Shown: positions 1-11,816, numbered from the stretch's first letter. The stretch: DNA of 64,000 bases from Gottschalkia purinilytica (GCF_001190785.1 NZ_LGSS01000010.1:79555-143554), one strand, 5' to 3'. Program-made: numbers and translations. Notes: a model not told the origin generated them from the sequence alone.

Positions 1-2329
1 AATAAAAGAACACCCAGTATTACTTAACCGTGCACCTACACTACACAGACTTGGAATTCAAGCATTTGAGCCTATATTGGTAGAAGGTAAGGCTATTAAG
101 CTACATCCACTTGTATGTACTGCTTATAATGCTGACTTTGATGGGGATCAAATGGCTGTACACGTTCCATTATCAACAGAGGCACAAGCTGAAGCTAGGT
201 TTATAATGCTTTCTACAAATAACATTCTAGCGCCAAAAGATGGTAGACCAATTACAACCCCTACTCAGGATATGGTATTAGGTAGTTATTATCTGACTGT
301 TGAAAGTCCTGGGGAATTAGGTGAAGGTATGATTTTCAAGGATTTCGAAGAGATGTTGATGGCATATCAAAATGGGGCTGTAGGCTTACATGCAAAGGTT
401 AAAGTAAGAAAAAGATTAGATGAAAATGATAAAGGAAAACTTGTTGAAAGTACTGTCGGTAGATTTATATTTAATGAACATTTACCACAAGACTTGGGAT
501 TTGTAGATAGAACTCAAGATAAGTATTCTTTAGAAATAGATATGTTAGTTGATAAGAAAATGTTAGGAAAAATAATTGATAAATGTTATAGAAAACATGG
601 AAATACTATAACATCAATAGTTTTAGATCATGTAAAATCTACAGGATTTAAATTCTCTACTAGAGGAGCTATAACTGTTAGTATCGAAGATATCATAGTT
701 CCAGATGAAAAAGAAGTATATATTTCAGAGGCTGAAGAATTAGTTGATAAATATGAAAAGTCATATAGAAGAGGATTAATTTCAGACGAGGAAAGATATG
801 AAAGAGTAATCGAAGTATGGAATAAGACAACTGAAAGAGTAACTGAAGCACTTATGAATAATCTAGATAGTTTAAATAATATTTTCATAATGGCTCACTC
901 AGGAGCAAGGGGTAGTAAAAATCAGATAAGACAGCTTGCTGGTATGAGGGGACTTATGGCAAATGCTTCAGGAAGAACAGTTGAACAGCCTATAAGATCT
1001 AACTTCAGGGAAGGTCTGACAGTTCTAGAGTTCTTTACTTCTACGCATGGTTCTAGAAAGGGACTAGCAGATACAGCACTAAGAACTGCCGATTCAGGTT
1101 ATCTAACAAGAAGATTAGTAGACGTAAGTCAAGATGTTATAGTTAGAGAAGAAGACTGTGGGACAGAAGAAGGTCTATTAACCAGAGCCTTTAAGGATGG
1201 TAAAGAAGTAATAGAAGAGCTATGGGATAGAATAGAAGGTAGATATAGTTTTGATGACGTAATTAATCCTAATACTGGACAATTAATAGTTAAAGCTGGA
1301 GAATTGATAACAGAAGATATAGCAGATACAATTATTGCAGCAGGAATAGAAGAAGTTAAAATAAGAACTGTTTTAGGATGTAAAACAAGACATGGAGTAT
1401 GTTCTAAGTGTTACGGTAGAAATCTTGCTACAGGTAATTCAGTAAATATCGGAGAATCTGTTGGTGTAATAGCAGCACAATCTATAGGAGAACCTGGTAC
1501 ACAGCTTACAATGCGTACATTCCATACTGGTGGGGTAGCTGGAGCTGATATTACTCAAGGTCTTCCAAGGGTTGAAGAATTATTTGAGGCTAGAAAACCA
1601 AAAGGACTAGCGATTATATCTGAAATTGCAGGTACAATTAGTATAAATGAAGCTAAAAGAAGAAAAGAAGTTATAGTAACTGGTGAAGATGGAGAGGCAA
1701 CTAGTTATAGTATACCTTATGGATCAAGATTAAAAGTGAAAGAGGGAGATGTTATAGAAGCCGGAGATGAAATCACAGAAGGATCTGTAAACCCTCATGA
1801 TATTTTAAGTATAAAAGGTATAGCCGGTGTTCAATCTTATCTTGTAAAAGAAGTTCAAAGAGTTTATAGAATGCAAGAGGTTGACATCAACGATAAGCAT
1901 ATTGAAGTTATAGTAAGACAAATGTTAAATAAAGTTAAGATAGAAGATTCAGGAGATACAGATTTATTACCAGGTGGACTAGTAAATATCTTTGAATTTA
2001 ATGAAGAAAATGAACGTATAGAGTCCGAAGGTGGAAAACCAGCTGTAGGTAAAAGAGTGTTACTTGGTATAACAAAAGCTTCATTAGCTACTGAATCATT
2101 CTTATCAGCTGCTTCATTCCAAGAAACTACGAGGGTGTTGACGGAAGCAGCGATAAAAGGTAAAGAAGACAACTTAATAGGATTGAAAGAGAATGTTCTT
2201 ATAGGTAAACTTATACCTGCAGGTACAGGAATGAAAAAGTACAAGGATATAGCTATAAGTACAGAGACAGAAGAGGAAACAGAAAATGAGTTAAATGATA
2301 TAGATGTTGTTGACACTATAAACAACTGA
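1..2329 (+). CDS. rpoC: RNA polymerase beta' subunit, 3' part
   Basis: This is the catalytic beta' subunit of RNA polymerase; the gene runs in from the left edge, so only about the last 775 residues are present. The open frame begins at base 2. The Mg2+-binding motif [12 protein letters not shown] lies near base 133 and identifies the active centre. Downstream are the bridge-helix/trigger-loop regions (for example [19 protein letters not shown]) and a CxxxxxxxCxxCxG zinc-type stretch near base 1380. The protein ends in an acidic tail. rpoB presumably lies just upstream. The frame is intact. Confidence 0.98.
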   Translation, partial: IKEHPVLLNRAPTLHRLGIQAFEPILVEGKAIKLHPLVCTAYNADFDGDQMAVHVPLSTEAQAEARFIMLSTNNILAPKDGRPITTPTQDMVLGSYYLTVESPGELGEGMIFKDFEEMLMAYQNGAVGLHAKVKVRKRLDENDKGKLVESTVGRFIFNEHLPQDLGFVDRTQDKYSLEIDMLVDKKMLGKIIDKCYRKHGNTITSIVLDHVKSTGFKFSTRGAITVSIEDIIVPDEKEVYISEAEELVDKYEKSYRRGLISDEERYERVIEVWNKTTERVTEALMNNLDSLNNIFIMAHSGARGSKNQIRQLAGMRGLMANASGRTVEQPIRSNFREGLTVLEFFTSTHGSRKGLADTALRTADSGYLTRRLVDVSQDVIVREEDCGTEEGLLTRAFKDGKEVIEELWDRIEGRYSFDDVINPNTGQLIVKAGELITEDIADTIIAAGIEEVKIRTVLGCKTRHGVCSKCYGRNLATGNSVNIGESVGVIAAQSIGEPGTQLTMRTFHTGGVAGADITQGLPRVEELFEARKPKGLAIISEIAGTISINEAKRRKEVIVTGEDGEATSYSIPYGSRLKVKEGDVIEAGDEITEGSVNPHDILSIKGIAGVQSYLVKEVQRVYRMQEVDINDKHIEVIVRQMLNKVKIEDSGDTDLLPGGLVNIFEFNEENERIESEGGKPAVGKRVLLGITKASLATESFLSAASFQETTRVLTEAAIKGKEDNLIGLKENVLIGKLIPAGTGMKKYKDIAISTETEEETENELNDIDVVDTINN

Positions 2330-2380
2330 TGATAAAATGTACTAGTGTGTAAATTTGTATGGTTGACTCTTTTGTTATCA

Positions 2381-2416
2381 AAGAAGATTATGTGGGATTT
2401 ACCCACGTAATCTTCT
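2381..2416 (+). promoter_or_regulatory. Intergenic hairpin between rpoC and the L7Ae-like gene
   Basis: A 15-base stem with one G-U pair (arms 2382-2396 and 2402-2416, loop ATTTA) lies directly upstream of the next ribosome binding site. There is no T-tract, so it is not a standard terminator. RNA processing or translational control is possible. A weak TTGACT/GATTAT pair (2363/2386) could be a promoter. Confidence 0.5.
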
Positions 2417-2443
2417 AGATATTTAAAGTAGGAGGAAACTATA

Positions 2444-2686
2444 GTGTTACAGAGTCTTAAAGAAGCCAAAAAGGTAGTAGGTACTAAACAGGCCAAAAGA
2501 GCAATAATTAATGATGAAGTAGAAGTCTTATTTGTTGCTAAAGATGCAGAGTCTAGAGTAGTTAATGGCTTAGTTGACTTATGTAAAGAAAAATCTATAG
2601 AGATTGTATATGTAGACAGCATGAAAGAATTAGGAAAGGCCTGTGGAATTGATGTTAGCGCAGCTTCTGCTGCTATACTAAAATAA
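2444..2686 (+). CDS. L7Ae-family K-turn RNA-binding protein (YbxF-like)
   Basis: This 80-residue protein belongs to the L7Ae/L30e/YbxF family, which binds kink-turns in RNA. The family pattern is visible: a basic N-terminal helix with [10 protein letters not shown], a central strand-helix [11 protein letters not shown], and a C-terminal [16 protein letters not shown] segment typical of the RNA-contacting loop. It starts with GTG behind AGGAGG. Its place between rpoC and rpsL is the usual Gram-positive position of ybxF. The exact RNA partner cannot be read from the sequence. Confidence 0.9.
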   Translation: MLQSLKEAKKVVGTKQAKRAIINDEVEVLFVAKDAESRVVNGLVDLCKEKSIEIVYVDSMKELGKACGIDVSAASAAILK

Positions 2687-2712
2687 GCAAAATTTTGGAG
2701 GGAGGTGCTTTA

Positions 2713-3126
2713 ATGCCAACAATTAGCCAATTAGTAAAAAAAGGAAGAGAAAAAGTTACTTCTAAGTCTAAATCTGCACACTTAGGTATTAACTATAACT
2801 CATTAAAGAAAAAAGTTACAAAAATAAATGCACCACAAAAAAGAGGTGTTTGTACAGCTGTTAAAACTGTAACTCCTAAAAAACCTAACTCAGCTTTAAG
2901 AAAAATTGCCAGAGTTAGACTTACAAATGGGTTAGAAGTTAGTGCTTATATCCCAGGTATAGGACACAACTTACAAGAGCATAGTGTTGTTCTTATAAGA
3001 GGTGGTAGAGTAAAAGACTTACCAGGGGTTAGATACCATATTGTAAGAGGAACTTTAGATACAGCAGGTGTAGATAAGAGAATGCAATCAAGATCTAAAT
3101 ATGGTGCTAAAAAACCTAAGAAATAA
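2713..3126 (+). CDS. rpsL: 30S ribosomal protein S12
   Basis: S12 sits at the decoding centre of the 30S subunit. The 137-residue protein starts [13 protein letters not shown] and contains the [11 protein letters not shown] and [13 protein letters not shown] motifs, the regions where streptomycin-resistance changes fall. The ATG at 2713 is preferred over an upstream in-frame start because it follows GGAGGTGC at a normal distance. First gene of the rpsL-rpsG-fusA-tuf group. Confidence 0.98.
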   Translation: MPTISQLVKKGREKVTSKSKSAHLGINYNSLKKKVTKINAPQKRGVCTAVKTVTPKKPNSALRKIARVRLTNGLEVSAYIPGIGHNLQEHSVVLIRGGRVKDLPGVRYHIVRGTLDTAGVDKRMQSRSKYGAKKPKK

Positions 3127-3166
3127 TAAATATTTATTATAAAATAGTGCGGAGAAATGCAGTGAC

Positions 3167-3194
3167 TTTATCTGTTATTTAAATAACAGATAAA
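3167..3194. repeat. 28-bp perfect palindrome between rpsL and rpsG
   Basis: Arms 3167-3180 and 3181-3194 are exact inverted repeats with no spacer; the flanks (AAATGCA ... TGCATTT) can extend the stem. No T-tract follows. It may be a regulatory or processing hairpin in the str-operon mRNA; E. coli S7 autoregulates from the rpsL-rpsG spacer, so a similar role is conceivable (inference). Confidence 0.55.
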
Positions 3195-3288
3195 GACTGT
3201 TTATATATATGCATTTTGTGCACTACGACATCTTAGTTTTGTCGAGTACCTATGATCTAATCTTTGAATAGTTAAGGAGGGAAGAAGC

Positions 3289-3759
3289 GTGCCAAGAAAA
3301 GGACATGTGCCAAAAAGAAGTGTTATGCCTGATCCGATTTATAAAGATAAGGTTATAACTAAGTTAGTAAATCAAATAATGTTAGATGGTAAAAAAGGTA
3401 AAGCTCAAAAAATAGTATATGGTGCACTTGATTATGTAAAAGAGCAAACTGGAGAAGAGCCTATAGAAGTATTCTACAGAGCTTTAAATAACATAATGCC
3501 TGTATTAGAGGTTAAAGCAAGACGTGTTGGTGGAGCAACTTATCAAGTACCTATAGAAGTAAGACCAGATAGAAGAGAAACTATAGGATTAAGATGGCTT
3601 GTTGACTACTCTAGAAAAAGAGGAGAAAGAACTATGGTTCAAAAACTAGCTAAAGAACTTTTAGATGCTGCTAACAATACAGGAGCAAGTGTTAAAAAGA
3701 AAGAAGATACTCATAAAATGGCAGAGGCTAATAAAGCTTTCGCACATTACAGATGGTAA
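3289..3759 (+). CDS. rpsG: 30S ribosomal protein S7
   Basis: S7 nucleates assembly of the 30S head domain by binding the 3' domain of 16S rRNA. The 156-residue protein starts with GTG ([10 protein letters not shown]) behind GGAGGG and has the conserved [17 protein letters not shown] and [15 protein letters not shown] motifs. Length is normal. It is followed after about 90 bases by fusA. Confidence 0.98.
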   Translation: MPRKGHVPKRSVMPDPIYKDKVITKLVNQIMLDGKKGKAQKIVYGALDYVKEQTGEEPIEVFYRALNNIMPVLEVKARRVGGATYQVPIEVRPDRRETIGLRWLVDYSRKRGERTMVQKLAKELLDAANNTGASVKKKEDTHKMAEANKAFAHYRW

Positions 3760-3851
3760 TAAGAAAGATACTGTCGAAAATATGATTATAAATATATTTT
3801 GCGGAAAACCTATATGCAGTGTTGTAAACAGTAGAAGAAAGGAGGAATACT

Positions 3852-5918
3852 GTGCCTAGAGAATTTTCCCTAGAAAAAACTAGAAACATCGGTATCATGG
3901 CTCACATTGATGCTGGAAAAACAACAACTACCGAAAGAATTTTGTTCTATACAGGAAGAACTCATAAGATAGGTGAGACTCATGAAGGTTCAGCTACTAT
4001 GGACTGGATGGAGCAAGAACAAGAAAGAGGAATTACTATAACTTCTGCGGCTACTACAGCTCAATGGAAGAATCATAGAGTAAATATCATAGATACGCCA
4101 GGACACGTGGATTTCACTGTTGAAGTAGAAAGATCTCTTCGTGTTCTCGATGGTGCAGTAGCAGTTTTCTGTGCAAAAGGTGGAGTTGAGCCGCAATCAG
4201 AAACTGTTTGGCGTCAAGCAGATAAATATGGAGTACCACGTTTAGCATTTGTAAACAAAATGGATATATTAGGTGCTGATTTTTATAGAGCAGTTGATAT
4301 GATGAAAGAGAGATTAAGAACTAACGCTGTTCCACTTCAATTACCTATAGGTAAGGAAGATACTTTTGTTGGAATGGTTGACCTTGTAAATATGAATGCT
4401 ATTGTTTACAAAGATGATCTTGGAATGCAATTTGATGTAGTAGAAATACCTGAAGACATGAAAGCTGAAGCAGAAGAATATAGAGAGGCTTTATTAGAAG
4501 CTATAGCTGATCAAAATGAAGAGCTTATGATGAAGTACTTAGAAGGAGAAGAAATTAGTGTAGATGAAATTAAAGATGCAATAAGAAAAGCTACACTATC
4601 AGTACAAATAACTCCTGTTTTCTGTGGATCAGCGTATAAAAACAAAGGTGTTCAATCATTACTAGATGGTGTTATAGACTTCATGCCAGCACCTACAGAT
4701 GTTGCATCTATAAAAGGAGTTAAGCCTAACTCAGATGAAGAAGATGAAAGACATTCATCTGATGAAGAACCATTTGCTGCATTAGCATTTAAAATTATGA
4801 CTGACCCTTATGTTGGTAAGTTAGCCTTTTTCAGAGTTTATTCTGGAATTCTTGAATCAGGTTCATATGTATTAAACTCAACAAAAGGTAAAAAAGAAAG
4901 AATCGGTCGTATACTACAAATGCATGCTAATAAAAGAGAAGAAATCGAAAGAGTTTATTCTGGAGATATAGCAGCAGCAGTAGGTCTTAAAGATACAACT
5001 ACTGGAGATACTCTTTGTGATGAAAATCATCCAATTATACTAGAATCAATGGAATTCCCAGAACCAGTTATTGAGGTTGCTATAGAGCCAAAAACTAAAG
5101 CTGGTCAAGATAAAATGGGTATAGCTTTAGCAAAATTAGCTGAAGAAGATCCTACTTTTAGAACTTATACTAATCAAGAAACTGGTCAAACAATCATTGG
5201 TGGTATGGGTGAGCTTCACTTAGAGATTATCGTAGATAGACTTTTAAGAGAGTTCAAAGTTGAAGCTAATGTAGGTAGTCCACAAGTAGCTTATAAAGAA
5301 TCAATTACTAAGCCAGCCGATGTTGAAGCTAAATATGCTAGACAATCTGGTGGTCGTGGACAATATGGTCATGTTAAAATTAAGATGGAACCAAGAGAAC
5401 CTGGTGAAGGTTATGAGTTTGTTAATAAGATAACTGGAGGAGCTATTCCTAAAGAATATATTCCAGCTGTTGATAATGGTATCCAAGAAGCTATGCAAAA
5501 TGGTATATTAGCAGGATATCCAGTATTAGACTTTAGAGTTACACTTTATGATGGTTCATATCATGATGTTGACTCTTCAGAAATGGCATTTAAAATTGCC
5601 GGTTCTATGGCATTTAAAGAGGGTATGAAAAAAGCTAGTCCAGTAATTCTTGAACCATACATGAGAGTTGAAGTTACTGTACCAGAAGAGTACATGGGAG
5701 ATGTTATCGGAGACTTAAACTCAAGAAGAGGTAGAGTTGAAGGTATGGAATCAAGATCAGGTGCTCAAATTATCAGAGCATTTGTACCACTTTCAGAAAT
5801 GTTTGGATATGCAACAGACCTTCGTTCAAATACTCAAGGTCGTGGAACGTATTCAATGGTATTTGATCATTATGAATCACTTCCAAATAGTATAGCTGAA
5901 AAAATAATGAATAAATAA
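3852..5918 (+). CDS. fusA: Elongation factor G
   Basis: EF-G is the GTPase that drives translocation and helps ribosome recycling. The 688-residue frame starts with GTG behind AAAGGAGG. The G domain is clear: P-loop [12 protein letters not shown], switch [10 protein letters not shown] and NKMD. Domain II and the C-terminal domains IV-V ([25 protein letters not shown]) follow in order. It lies in the str operon before tuf. Confidence 0.98.
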   Translation: MPREFSLEKTRNIGIMAHIDAGKTTTTERILFYTGRTHKIGETHEGSATMDWMEQEQERGITITSAATTAQWKNHRVNIIDTPGHVDFTVEVERSLRVLDGAVAVFCAKGGVEPQSETVWRQADKYGVPRLAFVNKMDILGADFYRAVDMMKERLRTNAVPLQLPIGKEDTFVGMVDLVNMNAIVYKDDLGMQFDVVEIPEDMKAEAEEYREALLEAIADQNEELMMKYLEGEEISVDEIKDAIRKATLSVQITPVFCGSAYKNKGVQSLLDGVIDFMPAPTDVASIKGVKPNSDEEDERHSSDEEPFAALAFKIMTDPYVGKLAFFRVYSGILESGSYVLNSTKGKKERIGRILQMHANKREEIERVYSGDIAAAVGLKDTTTGDTLCDENHPIILESMEFPEPVIEVAIEPKTKAGQDKMGIALAKLAEEDPTFRTYTNQETGQTIIGGMGELHLEIIVDRLLREFKVEANVGSPQVAYKESITKPADVEAKYARQSGGRGQYGHVKIKMEPREPGEGYEFVNKITGGAIPKEYIPAVDNGIQEAMQNGILAGYPVLDFRVTLYDGSYHDVDSSEMAFKIAGSMAFKEGMKKASPVILEPYMRVEVTVPEEYMGDVIGDLNSRRGRVEGMESRSGAQIIRAFVPLSEMFGYATDLRSNTQGRGTYSMVFDHYESLPNSIAEKIMNK

Positions 5919-5962
5919 TTTAAATAAATTTTAATTTTGTATAAAGGTAAGGAGGAATAAAA

Positions 5963-7156
5963 ATGGGAAAAGCAAAATTTGAAAGAAATAAGCCACACGT
6001 AAACATAGGAACAATAGGACACGTTGACCACGGTAAAACAACATTAACAGCAGCAATCACAATCGTATTAAACAAAAGATTTGGAACAGGAGAAGGAGTA
6101 GCATACGATAATATAGATAAAGCTCCAGAAGAAAGAGAAAGAGGAATAACAATATCAACATCACACGTTGAATATGAAACAGATGCTAGACACTATGCAC
6201 ACGTAGACTGTCCAGGCCATGCTGACTACGTAAAGAACATGATTACAGGAGCAGCACAAATGGACGGAGCTATCTTAGTATGTTCAGCAGCAGATGGTCC
6301 AATGCCACAAACAAGAGAGCATATATTACTATCAAAACAAGTAGGAGTACCTAAAATAGTAGTATTCTTAAACAAAGCAGACATGGTAAACGACGAAGAA
6401 CTAATCGAACTAGTAGAAATGGAAGTAAGAGAATTATTAAGCGAATATGAATTCGATGGAGATAACACACCAATCGTAGTAGGATCAGCATTAAAAGCAG
6501 TAGAAGATCCAGACGGAGAATGGGGAGACAAAATCGTAGAATTAATGAAAGTAGTAGACGAAACAATCCCAACACCAGAAAGAGATACAGACAAAACATT
6601 CTTAATGCCAGTAGAAGACGTATTCTCAATTACAGGTAGAGGAACAGTTGCAACAGGAAGAGTAGAAAGAGGAGTATTAAAAGTACAAGATAACTTAGAA
6701 ATCATAGGATTAACAGAAGAATCAAGAACAGTAGTATGTACAGGAATTGAAATGTTCAGAAAGTTATTAGACGAAGCGCAAGCAGGAGATAACATAGGAG
6801 CATTATTAAGAGGTGTGCAAAGAGACGAGATCGAAAGAGGTCAAGTATTAGCAAAACCAGGAACAATAACACCACATACAAAATTTAAGTCAGAAGTATA
6901 CGTATTAGGAAAAGAAGAAGGTGGAAGACATACACCATTCTTTGATGGATACAGACCACAATTCTACTTCAGAACAACAGACGTAACAGGATCAATCAAA
7001 TTAAATGAAGGCGTAGAAATGGTAATGCCAGGAGATAACGCAACATTCACAATAGAATTAATAACACCAATTGCGATGGAAGAAGGATTAAGATTCGCTA
7101 TTCGTGAAGGTGGTAGAACAGTAGGAGCTGGAGTAGTTACTGAGATCTTAGGATAA
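5963..7156 (+). CDS. tuf: Elongation factor Tu
   Basis: EF-Tu delivers aminoacyl-tRNA to the ribosome. The 397-residue frame has [18 protein letters not shown] and NKAD GTPase motifs and ends in the usual domain III. Codon use differs from its neighbours, with many A-ending codons (ACA, GTA, CCA) and C-ending ATC/AAC/GAC, as expected for one of the most highly expressed genes. A terminator follows about 110 bases downstream. Confidence 0.98.
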   Translation: MGKAKFERNKPHVNIGTIGHVDHGKTTLTAAITIVLNKRFGTGEGVAYDNIDKAPEERERGITISTSHVEYETDARHYAHVDCPGHADYVKNMITGAAQMDGAILVCSAADGPMPQTREHILLSKQVGVPKIVVFLNKADMVNDEELIELVEMEVRELLSEYEFDGDNTPIVVGSALKAVEDPDGEWGDKIVELMKVVDETIPTPERDTDKTFLMPVEDVFSITGRGTVATGRVERGVLKVQDNLEIIGLTEESRTVVCTGIEMFRKLLDEAQAGDNIGALLRGVQRDEIERGQVLAKPGTITPHTKFKSEVYVLGKEEGGRHTPFFDGYRPQFYFRTTDVTGSIKLNEGVEMVMPGDNATFTIELITPIAMEEGLRFAIREGGRTVGAGVVTEILG

Positions 7157-7262
7157 TTTTTAGTGACTCAAAGCTTTTAAATAAATAGATAGATTTAATA
7201 TTAGTATTTGTGTAACAACGTATATAAATGTGTAACAACGGCTAGAATTCAAATAGATGAAT

Positions 7263-7292
7263 AAAGGAGAGGGGTATACCCTCTCTTTTATT
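7263..7292 (+). terminator. Intrinsic terminator after tuf
   Basis: Arms GAGAGGG (7267-7273) and CCCTCTC (7279-7285) are extended by A-T pairs into a T-rich tail, closing the str operon. In 7157-7260 the only other visible feature is a short direct repeat of TGTGTAACAACG. Confidence 0.85.
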
Positions 7293-7332
7293 ATTAAACT
7301 TAGAAAAAAATAAAAAAAATTTATAAAAAGGC

Positions 7333-7361
7333 TTGAGTTTTATAGAGATATACTATAAAAT
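7333..7361 (+). promoter_or_regulatory. Putative SigA promoter of the S10 operon
   Basis: TTGAGT (7333-7338) and TAAAAT (7356-7361) are 17 bases apart, between the tuf terminator and rpsJ. Transcription from here would give a leader of about 200 bases. Confidence 0.6.
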
Positions 7362-7369
7362 AGTATGGT

Positions 7370-7560
7370 ATGTGGTTGACATGCGATGAGACAAAAGGTT
7401 GCTTAGATATTTAGAACTAAGGTAATTTTTGTTGAGAATGTCCGGCTTAGAATCGGGCGACAGGTTGCCGAGGTAATTTACCGTTTAAATACAACACACC
7501 CGGTTGAGTGTATCGGCGATCATTGTCGCATGTAGGATATTAGCATGCGATAGAAGGAGG
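7370..7560 (+). promoter_or_regulatory. Structured S10-operon leader with alternative pairing
   Basis: The leader is rich in G/C-containing segments that can fold, unlike ordinary spacers here. ACATGCGA at 7379-7386 is complementary to TCGCATGT at 7526-7533. The same TCGCATG can instead pair locally with CATGCGA at 7544-7550, just before the GAAGGAGG of rpsJ. Two mutually exclusive stems next to a ribosome binding site are typical of ribosomal-protein autoregulatory leaders. The ligand is not known from the sequence; an r-protein of this operon is the natural guess. Confidence 0.6.
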
Positions 7561-7568
7561 GAATTTTA

Positions 7569-7880
7569 ATGTCAAACAAACAAAAAATTAGAATTAGATT
7601 AAAAGCTTATGATCATGAGTTACTTGACTCATCAGCACAAAAAATTGTAGAAACTGCTAAGAGAACAGGTGCTAACGTTTCAGGACCTATACCTCTTCCA
7701 ACAGAAAAACAAGTTATTACAATTTTAAGAGCTGTACACAAGTACAAAGACTCTAGAGAGCAATTTGAACAAAGAACTCATAAGAGATTAATTGATATTC
7801 TAAGCCCTACATCAAAGACAGTTGACTCTCTAATGAGACTTAACTTACCAGCAGGTGTAGATATAGAAATTAAATTATAA
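7569..7880 (+). CDS. rpsJ: 30S ribosomal protein S10
   Basis: S10 is a small-subunit head protein and, as NusE, part of antitermination complexes. The 103-residue protein contains the conserved [14 protein letters not shown] start, SGPIPLPT and [18 protein letters not shown] motifs. ATG follows GAAGGAGGG. First gene of the large S10-spc-alpha series. Confidence 0.98.
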   Translation: MSNKQKIRIRLKAYDHELLDSSAQKIVETAKRTGANVSGPIPLPTEKQVITILRAVHKYKDSREQFEQRTHKRLIDILSPTSKTVDSLMRLNLPAGVDIEIKL

Positions 7881-7959
7881 GTAGAGATAAAACAAACACT
7901 CTGCTTAGTATGATTACACAATAGTGTAATCCGCTGTAAGACTTTAGGAGGTGTTTAGT

Positions 7960-8592
7960 GTGAAAACAATATTAGGTAAAAAAATTGGTATGACTCAGAT
8001 ATTTACTGAAGATGGAACAGTTATACCTGTTACAGTAGTCGAAGCAGGACCTATAGTAGTTGTTCAAAAGAAAACTGTAGAAAAAGATGGATACAATGCT
8101 ATACAAATAGGTTATGGTGAAGTTAAAGAGAGAAGAATAAACAAGCCATTAAAAGGTCATTTCGATAAATCAAATCTTAACTATAAAAAAGTTTTAAGAG
8201 AAGTTAGATTAGAAAACGTGGACCAATATGAGGTAGGACAAGAAATAAAAGCTGATGTCTTCGCTGAAGGCGATAAAATAGACGTAAGTGGTGTTTCAAA
8301 AGGTAAAGGATTCCAAGGTTCTATTAAAAGACATAATCAAAGTAGAGGACCAATGAGTCACGGTTCTAAATACCATAGAGGAGTAGGAGCTTTAAGTGCG
8401 GCTACTTATCCTGGAAGAGTATTTAAAGGAAGAAAGTTACCAGGTCATATGGGACACGAAAATGTAACAGTTCAAAACCTTGAAGTAGTAAGAGTAGACT
8501 CTGAAAAGAACTACATTTTAGTTAGAGGAGCTGTTCCAGGACCAAAAGGTGGATTATTAACAATAAAACAAAGCGTTAAAGCTTCAAAATAA
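7960..8592 (+). CDS. rplC: 50S ribosomal protein L3
   Basis: L3 is an early-assembly protein reaching toward the peptidyl transferase centre. The 210-residue protein begins [15 protein letters not shown], the usual start, and contains [12 protein letters not shown] and GRKLPGHMG. The GTG at 7960 is chosen because an upstream in-frame GTG at 7951 lies inside the AGGAGGTG ribosome binding site. Confidence 0.98.
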   Translation: MKTILGKKIGMTQIFTEDGTVIPVTVVEAGPIVVVQKKTVEKDGYNAIQIGYGEVKERRINKPLKGHFDKSNLNYKKVLREVRLENVDQYEVGQEIKADVFAEGDKIDVSGVSKGKGFQGSIKRHNQSRGPMSHGSKYHRGVGALSAATYPGRVFKGRKLPGHMGHENVTVQNLEVVRVDSEKNYILVRGAVPGPKGGLLTIKQSVKASK

Positions 8593-8622
8593 GGTAAGTT
8601 CTGAAGAAAGGAGGATGTTACT

Positions 8623-9246
8623 ATGCCTAAGGTAGCATTATATAACGTATCAGGTCAACAGATTGGCGATATAGAATTGAGTGATGCTGTATTTGGAGTT
8701 GAAGTTAATGAGCACGTAATATACGAAGTTGTTAAAAGTCAACTTGCAAATAAAAGACAAGGAACTCAATCAGCTAAAACAAGAGCAGAAGTAAGAGGTG
8801 GCGGTAGAAAGCCATGGAGACAAAAAGGAACAGGTAGAGCTCGTCAAGGAAGTATAAGAGCCCCACAATGGGTAGGTGGTGGAGTTGTATTTGCTCCGAA
8901 ACCAAGAGACTATAGCTATAAAGTACCTAAAAAAGTTAGAAAACTAGCTATGAAGTGTGCTTTAAGTTCAAAAGTAGAAAATAGTGAAATAATAGTTCTA
9001 GATGAATTAAGTTTAGCGCAACCAAAAACAAAAGATATGGTAAATATATTAAAAAGCGTAAACTCAGCTAAAAAAGCATTAGTTGTAATGGCTGAAAAAG
9101 ATGAAAATGTTGTTAAATCAGCTAACAACATTCCAGGAGTAGAAACTACATTAGTTAATACTTTAAACGTATATGATATATTAAAATATGATTCTTTCAT
9201 AATAACTAAGGAAGCTGTTAAAAAAGTGGAGGAGGTGTATGCATAA
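8623..9246 (+). CDS. rplD: 50S ribosomal protein L4
   Basis: L4 lines the peptide exit tunnel and in several bacteria represses its own operon. The 207-residue frame has [16 protein letters not shown] sequence ([18 protein letters not shown]) and [13 protein letters not shown]. The stop overlaps the rplW start (TAATG), indicating coupled translation. Confidence 0.97.
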   Translation: MPKVALYNVSGQQIGDIELSDAVFGVEVNEHVIYEVVKSQLANKRQGTQSAKTRAEVRGGGRKPWRQKGTGRARQGSIRAPQWVGGGVVFAPKPRDYSYKVPKKVRKLAMKCALSSKVENSEIIVLDELSLAQPKTKDMVNILKSVNSAKKALVVMAEKDENVVKSANNIPGVETTLVNTLNVYDILKYDSFIITKEAVKKVEEVYA

Positions 9247-9536
9247 TGCGTAGCCCACACGACATTATCATAAAGCCAGTTGTTACTGAGCAAAGTATGA
9301 GCAACATGTCAGAAGGTAAGTATACTTTTGTTGTTGATAAAAAAGCTAACAAGACTGAAATAAAAAATGCTATAGAAAAAGTATTCGGAGTTAAAGTAGA
9401 ACAAGTAAACACTATGAATATGCAAGGTAAAATGAAAAGAATGGGTGTTCATGTAGGTAGAAGAGCTAGTTGGAAAAAAGCTATCGTTACTTTAACTGCT
9501 GACAGTAAAGGCATCGAATTCTTTGAAGGAATGTAA
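9246..9536 (+). CDS. rplW: 50S ribosomal protein L23
   Basis: L23 lies at the tunnel exit and docks trigger factor and SRP. The 96-residue protein has the family core [20 protein letters not shown] and [21 protein letters not shown]. It starts on the last base of the rplD stop. Confidence 0.97.
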   Translation: MRSPHDIIIKPVVTEQSMSNMSEGKYTFVVDKKANKTEIKNAIEKVFGVKVEQVNTMNMQGKMKRMGVHVGRRASWKKAIVTLTADSKGIEFFEGM

Positions 9537-9569
9537 TTGCAAAGAATAAAGTAAGAGGAGGGAACAGAC

Positions 9570-10400
9570 ATGGGTATTAAAAAATTCAAGCCAACATCAC
9601 CAGGTATTAGGCAAATGACAGTTTCCACTTTTGAAGAAATAACAAAGTCGGAACCGGAAAAATCATTAACTGTTAACCTAACTAGAAAAGCCGGTAGGAA
9701 TGCTCATGGTAAAATAACAGTTCGCCATAGAGGTGGTGGAGCTAAAAGAAAATATAGAGTTATAGATTTCAAAAGAAATAAAGATGGCATACCGGGAAAA
9801 GTTGCTTCTATAGAATATGATCCAAATAGATCAGCAAATATTGCTTTAATTAACTATGTAGATGGTGAAAAAAGATATATAATTGCTCCACATGGATTAA
9901 ACGTAGGAGATGTTATAGAATCAGGTGTAGATGCAGATATCAAAGTAGGTAATGCATTACCACTTAAGAATATTCCAGTAGGTACTGTTGTTCATAACAT
10001 AGAATTAAAGGCTGGAAAAGGTGCTCAATTAGTAAGATCTGCTGGTAATTCAGCTCAATTGATGGCTAAAGAAGGAAATTATGCTCAATTAAGACTTCCA
10101 TCAGGAGAATTTAGATTAATAAGAGTTGAGTGTAGAGCTACAATTGGTCAAGTTGGAAACATTGATCATGAAAATATCACAATAGGTAAAGCTGGTAGAA
10201 AGAGACATATGGGATTCAGACCAACTGTTAGAGGTAGTGTTATGAACCCTAATGACCATCCACACGGTGGTGGTGAAGGTAGAACACCTATCGGTAGACC
10301 GTCTCCAGTTACACCATGGGGTAAACCAGCACTTGGATATAAAACTCGTAAGAAAAATAAAAAATCAGACAAATACATCGTTAGAAGTAGAAAAAAATAG
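9570..10400 (+). CDS. rplB: 50S ribosomal protein L2
   Basis: L2 is needed for subunit association and peptidyl transfer. The 276-residue protein contains [20 protein letters not shown] and the C-terminal [13 protein letters not shown] loop carrying the conserved histidine. Strong ribosome binding site GAGGAGGG. Confidence 0.98.
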   Translation: MGIKKFKPTSPGIRQMTVSTFEEITKSEPEKSLTVNLTRKAGRNAHGKITVRHRGGGAKRKYRVIDFKRNKDGIPGKVASIEYDPNRSANIALINYVDGEKRYIIAPHGLNVGDVIESGVDADIKVGNALPLKNIPVGTVVHNIELKAGKGAQLVRSAGNSAQLMAKEGNYAQLRLPSGEFRLIRVECRATIGQVGNIDHENITIGKAGRKRHMGFRPTVRGSVMNPNDHPHGGGEGRTPIGRPSPVTPWGKPALGYKTRKKNKKSDKYIVRSRKK

Positions 10401-10451
10401 TTTTATAGATGTTGCTTAATATAAAAGTATGTGCTGAAAGGAGGAACATAA

Positions 10452-10736
10452 ATGGGTAGATCTCTAAAAAAAGGACCATTTTGTGATGGGCACTTATTAA
10501 AAAAAGTAGAAGAGTTAAATGAAAAAAATGATAAGAAAGTTATCAAAACATGGTCACGTCGTTCGACTATATTTCCACAAATGATAGGACACACAATAGC
10601 TGTTCACGATGGAAGAAAGCACGTGCCAGTTTATATAACTGAAGATATGGTTGGTCATAAGTTAGGTGAATTTGCTCCTACAAGAACATTCAAAGGACAT
10701 GCAGGACAAACAGAAAGATCAACTTCATTAAGATAG
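10452..10736 (+). CDS. rpsS: 30S ribosomal protein S19
   Basis: S19 is a 30S head protein near the A-site tRNA. The 94-residue protein begins [10 protein letters not shown] and ends with [14 protein letters not shown], both diagnostic. Standard spacing to rplV. Confidence 0.97.
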   Translation: MGRSLKKGPFCDGHLLKKVEELNEKNDKKVIKTWSRRSTIFPQMIGHTIAVHDGRKHVPVYITEDMVGHKLGEFAPTRTFKGHAGQTERSTSLR

Positions 10737-10757
10737 AAGAAAAAGGAGGGACTTCGA

Positions 10758-11093
10758 GTGGAAGCTAGAGCTATCGCCAAATATGTGCGTATTGCCCCAA
10801 GAAAGGTGAACTTAGTAGCTGCTGAGATAAGAGGTAAAAGTGTTGATGAGGCACTTGCTATATTAAAGTTTACACCTAAAAGAGGTGCTAAAATACTAGA
10901 AAAAGTTCTAAAATCAGCTGTTGCTAATGCAGAAAATAACTTTGATATGGATAGAGAAACTTTATATATATCGGAAGCATACGCAAATCAAGGACCTACA
11001 TTAAAAAGATGGAGACCTAGATCGCAAGGTAGAGCGTATCAAATATTAAAAAGAACAAGCCACGTAGGTGTAGTTCTTGGAGAAAGAGAATAA
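10758..11093 (+). CDS. rplV: 50S ribosomal protein L22
   Basis: L22 forms part of the exit-tunnel constriction. The 111-residue protein starts with GTG ([17 protein letters not shown]) and contains the tunnel hairpin sequence [15 protein letters not shown]. Downstream rpsC is 21 bases away. Confidence 0.97.
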   Translation: MEARAIAKYVRIAPRKVNLVAAEIRGKSVDEALAILKFTPKRGAKILEKVLKSAVANAENNFDMDRETLYISEAYANQGPTLKRWRPRSQGRAYQILKRTSHVGVVLGERE

Positions 11094-11114
11094 GACAAGA
11101 AGGAGGGATAGTAC

Positions 11115-11783
11115 ATGGGTCAAAAAGTAAATCCACACGGACTTAGAGTTGGTGTAATAAAGGATTGGGATTCTAAATGGTATGCTGACAAAAAAGATTT
11201 TGGAGAATACTTAGTAGAAGACAATAAAATCCGTAAGCACGTTAAAAAAAGACTATTAATTGCTGGTGTATCAAGAATTGAAATTGAAAGAGCGGCTAAT
11301 AGAGTTAAAGTTACGATAAATACTGCTAAACCAGGAATGGTTATAGGTAAAGGCGGTCAAGGAGTAGAGCAACTTAGAAAAGAACTAGAAAAGCTAACTA
11401 AGAAAAATGTTTCAGTTAATGTTGAAGAAATAAAAGTTCCGGAATTAGATGCTCAATTAGTAGCTGAAAATATAGCTGGACAATTAGAAAGAAGAATTTC
11501 TTTCAGAAGAGCTATGAAGCAATCTATACAAAGAAGTATGAGAGCAGGAATTAAAGGTATCAAAACTTCTGTATCAGGAAGACTTGGTGGAGCTGATATG
11601 GCTAGAACAGAAGGATATAGTGAAGGAACTATACCACTTCAAACAATAAGAGCAGATATTGATTATGGATTTGCTGAAGCAGATACAACTTATGGAAAAA
11701 TAGGAGTAAAAGTTTGGTTATATAAAGGTGAAGTTCTTCCTACTTCAAAAGTAGAAAGTAAGGAAAAAAGCACTGAAAAATAA
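11115..11783 (+). CDS. rpsC: 30S ribosomal protein S3
   Basis: S3 forms the mRNA entry channel. The 222-residue frame has the KH-domain GxxG motif ([15 protein letters not shown]), the start [13 protein letters not shown] and [21 protein letters not shown] follows AAGGAGGG. Confidence 0.98.
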   Translation: MGQKVNPHGLRVGVIKDWDSKWYADKKDFGEYLVEDNKIRKHVKKRLLIAGVSRIEIERAANRVKVTINTAKPGMVIGKGGQGVEQLRKELEKLTKKNVSVNVEEIKVPELDAQLVAENIAGQLERRISFRRAMKQSIQRSMRAGIKGIKTSVSGRLGGADMARTEGYSEGTIPLQTIRADIDYGFAEADTTYGKIGVKVWLYKGEVLPTSKVESKEKSTEK

Positions 11784-11816
11784 TAACTAAATTGCGTAGG
11801 AAGGGAGGAAATAGTT

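Noticed and set aside
3665..3859. Small gene overlapping the end of rpsG
   Set aside because: It overlaps a well-supported ribosomal gene in another frame with no separate ribosome binding site or conserved pattern.
6226..6795. Minus-strand frames opposite tuf
   Set aside because: Long open frames arise from the biased codon use of tuf; they are Leu/Ser-rich shadows.
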